Assembly (NCBI GenBank): GCA_020636495.1
Contig: JACJXQ010000008.1
Span: forward strand, 2,294,001-2,358,000
Reading direction: 5' to 3'
Length of the DNA: 64,000 bases
Origin: Chitinophagales bacterium
GTDB lineage: Bacteria; Bacteroidota; Bacteroidia; Chitinophagales; Chitinophagaceae
Each line of letters begins with the position of its first letter. Position 1 is the stretch's first letter. The notes beneath the pieces are model-generated. The model saw nothing but the letters and a program-made list of their open reading frames with translations, searched no databases and had not been told where the DNA came from. This document shows, one piece after another, positions 62,141 to 64,000 of the stretch. The position numbers and the translations under genes were made by a program.

Positions 62141-63328
62141 CTAATTGTGCGGATCATAATCGAGTGCTTTCAGGGCATACCTTTTTGTGTCATTGCTAAA
62201 ACCACCAACAACAAGCGTTACGGTAAAGGGATTGCCCGTAAAGTCTACAGCTCCTGTTAGTGCATAATTTACAATGTTATATTTAGCTCTCAATCCGACA
62301 TAAACGGATTGACCTATATAGTACCTGTACCCAACACCAAAATTGAAATTGTAAGTCCAGGTAGATTCAGCTTTTAGATTATTTATGGTATCTGCATCTA
62401 TCGCGTCAAAGCCATCCAGTCCTATTCCTGACAATACCAGCAACTCGTTTTTCTTTTTAGACCAGGTGCAGTACCCTGCATCCAAACCTATGTACCCACC
62501 AAAATACTTATCTGTAACAACAACAGATTGATCAGATCGTACACGTTTTGCATTATAAGGTGTTTTCGATCTTAAAAAGTTAAATGCTACTGTTAGATCT
62601 GTAGTTAGCTTTTTATATCTCATACCCATTTGTCCACCTACGCGTGGGTGTGTCCCCAGTATCGTGATATTGCCTGTTGGTATCCACACACCTCCCAGTA
62701 ACGACCAATGAAACTCAGGCCTGTTTATATATTTATTTACCAGCTTATAGTACTCCTTGCTAATGTTGCTGCGCTCATATCTTCCCGTCTGTAAACTTAA
62801 ATAGAAGTGTTCTGTACTATATCCATAAAACCTGCACAATAGATAATTTACCGTATTGGTGTCTTGTTTCAATTCTGCACACTTCATTTTAAAAAATTCC
62901 GTAGAAAAACTATCAAACTCCTGCCCCACAGGCACATAACCGAAATATGGCTGACTATAATCATATGGCAGGTAGTTCCTGTTCTGTATCATTTCTGCCC
63001 TATGCATATAGTTTTCGAAATGATCAAAATTTTGCTCGTTTACAAATGAGTCAGCGTCACCACCTTTAGCAATTGCCAATATGACCCTTGCCCTGAAAAT
63101 AGGTTCACGCGTACCGCACTTACCCTCCCAGTAATTCAGCACCTGATCCGCTGAGTCGTATTGACGTGACTGTATAAACCCGGCAAATGAAATGGAACTT
63201 TGGTGTGCAATATCAGAACATTCAAAAGGCTTTTCGTACATATACCTTTTAGACACCGGCTCAGTCTGGCATGCAGCCCTGTAGGAGAGGCATGAGATAA
63301 TGATAAACAGAGTTATTCGGATATGCAT
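62141..63328 (-). CDS. Exported hypothetical protein
   Basis: A 395-residue exported protein of no family known to me. A hydrophobic N-terminus (about 1-20, with CLSYRAACQ near its end) is the likely signal. The N-terminal half is helical-looking with Tyr/Cys/Glu stretches (for example FIQSRQYDSADQVLNYWEGK). The C-terminal half alternates short strands and looks like an outer-membrane barrel with YIGLDAGYCTW, GVGYRYYIGQSVYVGLRAKYNIV and TLVVGGFSNDTKR. It lies between rluF (convergent) and the rRNA operon's terminator. Surface or outer-membrane location is a reasonable inference. Confidence 0.68.
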   Translation of the reverse strand: MHIRITLFIIISCLSYRAACQTEPVSKRYMYEKPFECSDIAHQSSISFAGFIQSRQYDSADQVLNYWEGKCGTREPIFRARVILAIAKGGDADSFVNEQNFDHFENYMHRAEMIQNRNYLPYDYSQPYFGYVPVGQEFDSFSTEFFKMKCAELKQDTNTVNYLLCRFYGYSTEHFYLSLQTGRYERSNISKEYYKLVNKYINRPEFHWSLLGGVWIPTGNITILGTHPRVGGQMGMRYKKLTTDLTVAFNFLRSKTPYNAKRVRSDQSVVVTDKYFGGYIGLDAGYCTWSKKKNELLVLSGIGLDGFDAIDADTINNLKAESTWTYNFNFGVGYRYYIGQSVYVGLRAKYNIVNYALTGAVDFTGNPFTVTLVVGGFSNDTKRYALKALDYDPHN

Positions 63329-63436
63329 AATTCAAGAATATACAACTAAGGTAAAGATTGTAATTCAATGCCATATTTCCCTAAGGCTATTATTGCAATT
63401 AATAGACAATCGCCTATATGGCATTTCCCTAAAGCA

Positions 63437-63470
63437 AAAGACCCCTCAACAAAAAAGTTGAGGGGTCTTT
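63437..63470 (-). terminator. rRNA operon terminator
   Basis: Perfect 14-base stem (plus-strand arms AAAGACCCCTCAAC and GTTGAGGGGTCTTT) with a six-base loop. On the minus strand it lies just downstream of the 5S gene and is followed by TTTTGCTTT. Confidence 0.85.
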
Positions 63471-63477
63471 CAGTAAA

Positions 63478-63594
<117 letters not shown>

Positions 63595-63699
63595 TCATTG
63601 CCTTTTGGACTATAATAATATCGACATATCGGGAACAATTGATCTTGTATTAACGAACATGATTCTTAAAAAACTTGTTCTGATCTACCCTTCAAGAGT

Positions 63700-64000
63700 A
63701 AATAAAGTTAAAGCTTACGTGCAATTAGTACTACTCGGCTTTGATGTCACCACCTTTACACCTGTAGCCTATCAACGTCATCGTCTTTGACGGCACTTAA
63801 AAGTAAATTCATCTAGTGGAAGGTTTCGCGCTTAGATGCTTTCAGCGCTTATCCTGGCTGTACATAGCTACTCTGCACTGCACCTGGCGGCACAACAGAT
63901 ACACCAGCGGTACATACGACCCGGTCCTCTCGTACTAAGGTCATGTCCACGCAATTTACTAACGCCCACCACAGATAGAGACCGAACTGTCTTGCGACGT
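63700..64000 (-). rRNA. rrl: 23S ribosomal RNA, 3' end
   Basis: The rightmost 300 bases are the reverse complement of the 23S 3' part. Typical phrases on the minus strand are GTACGAGAGGACCGGGTCG (the sarcin-ricin-adjacent region) and GTTGATAGGCTACAGGTGTA, with the gene ending near 63700. The 5' part lies beyond the right edge. The left boundary is approximate. Confidence 0.93.

Noticed and set aside
63375..63432. Direct repeat ATTTCCCTAA (63375-63384 and 63423-63432)
   Set aside because: A short 10-base repeat flanking the rRNA terminator; no evidence for an attachment site or mobile element.

Overview
The window is an ordinary-looking chromosomal segment of a Bacteroidota bacterium, most likely of the Chitinophagales/Chitinophagaceae type (the phylum call is firm, the family is inference). 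The evidence is: secreted proteins with type IX secretion C-terminal sorting domains, an S46 dipeptidyl-peptidase, a b558-type succinate dehydrogenase anchor, DUF3467 and Rv1355c-like proteins, almost no Shine-Dalgarno sequences before start codons, and repeated copies of the Bacteroidota promoter element TAnnTTTG upstream of genes. There are no insertion sequences, prophage genes, CRISPR arrays or tRNA genes that I can see.

Layout. 1-5.2 kb (minus): the start of sdhC, then a five-gene run ddl, PASTA protein, secreted T9SS protein, rhodanese and a hypothetical. 5.3-8.8 kb: pyruvate carboxylase, divergent from a MaoC-like hydratase. 9.4-14 kb: two tandem paralogous secreted FG-GAP/VCBS beta-propeller proteins, then an SDR oxidoreductase. 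15.2-20.7 kb: phoH (TTG start) and a minus-strand cluster holding an EGF-like protein, thiL, suhB, a TolC-family protein and a hypothetical. 20.9-25.7 kb (plus): a large TolB-propeller/amidohydrolase fusion, a TPR-like secreted protein and a helix-hairpin-helix protein. 25.7-32.3 kb: an SQR/NDH-2-like flavoprotein, a 62-residue His/Cys protein, a 500-bp gap that holds a promoter and terminator arranged like a small RNA gene, metG, an RND adaptor and gpsA. 32.4-39.3 kb (minus): a DPP7-like peptidase, lptC, an outer membrane protein, coaX, a Lon-substrate-domain protein and an O-antigen ligase. 39.3-42.7 kb (plus): meaB, a degenerate UDP-GlcNAc 2-epimerase-like protein and a WecA/MraY-type transferase. 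42.7-52.6 kb: a periplasmic-binding-protein-like protein, guaA and DUF3467 (one operon), a Dph6-like ATPase, a PhnA-like protein, uvrC with a lipoprotein and yqgE upstream, and a ZIP transporter with a TraB/GumN protein.

The most unusual part is 52.6-59.9 kb. A tightly packed, partly overlapping minus-strand operon encodes an E1/ThiF-nitroreductase fusion, a GNAT-fold acyltransferase with a LuxI/FeeM-like look, a 7TM-DISM histidine kinase, a receiver-histidine kinase hybrid and a single-domain response regulator. A divergently placed single-domain regulator is paralogous to the hybrid's receiver. The arrangement suggests that a small molecule is made or modified by the enzymes and sensed or controlled by the kinases; this is a hypothesis. 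The window ends with a family 2 glycosyltransferase, a small secreted protein, rluF, a hypothetical secreted protein, and the end of a minus-strand rRNA operon (5S and the 3' part of 23S).

Housekeeping work covered here includes anaplerosis (pyc), the TCA cycle (sdhC), CoA, thiamine and GMP synthesis, phospholipid and LPS assembly (gpsA, lptC, O-antigen ligase), translation (metG, rluF, rRNA) and DNA repair (uvrC).
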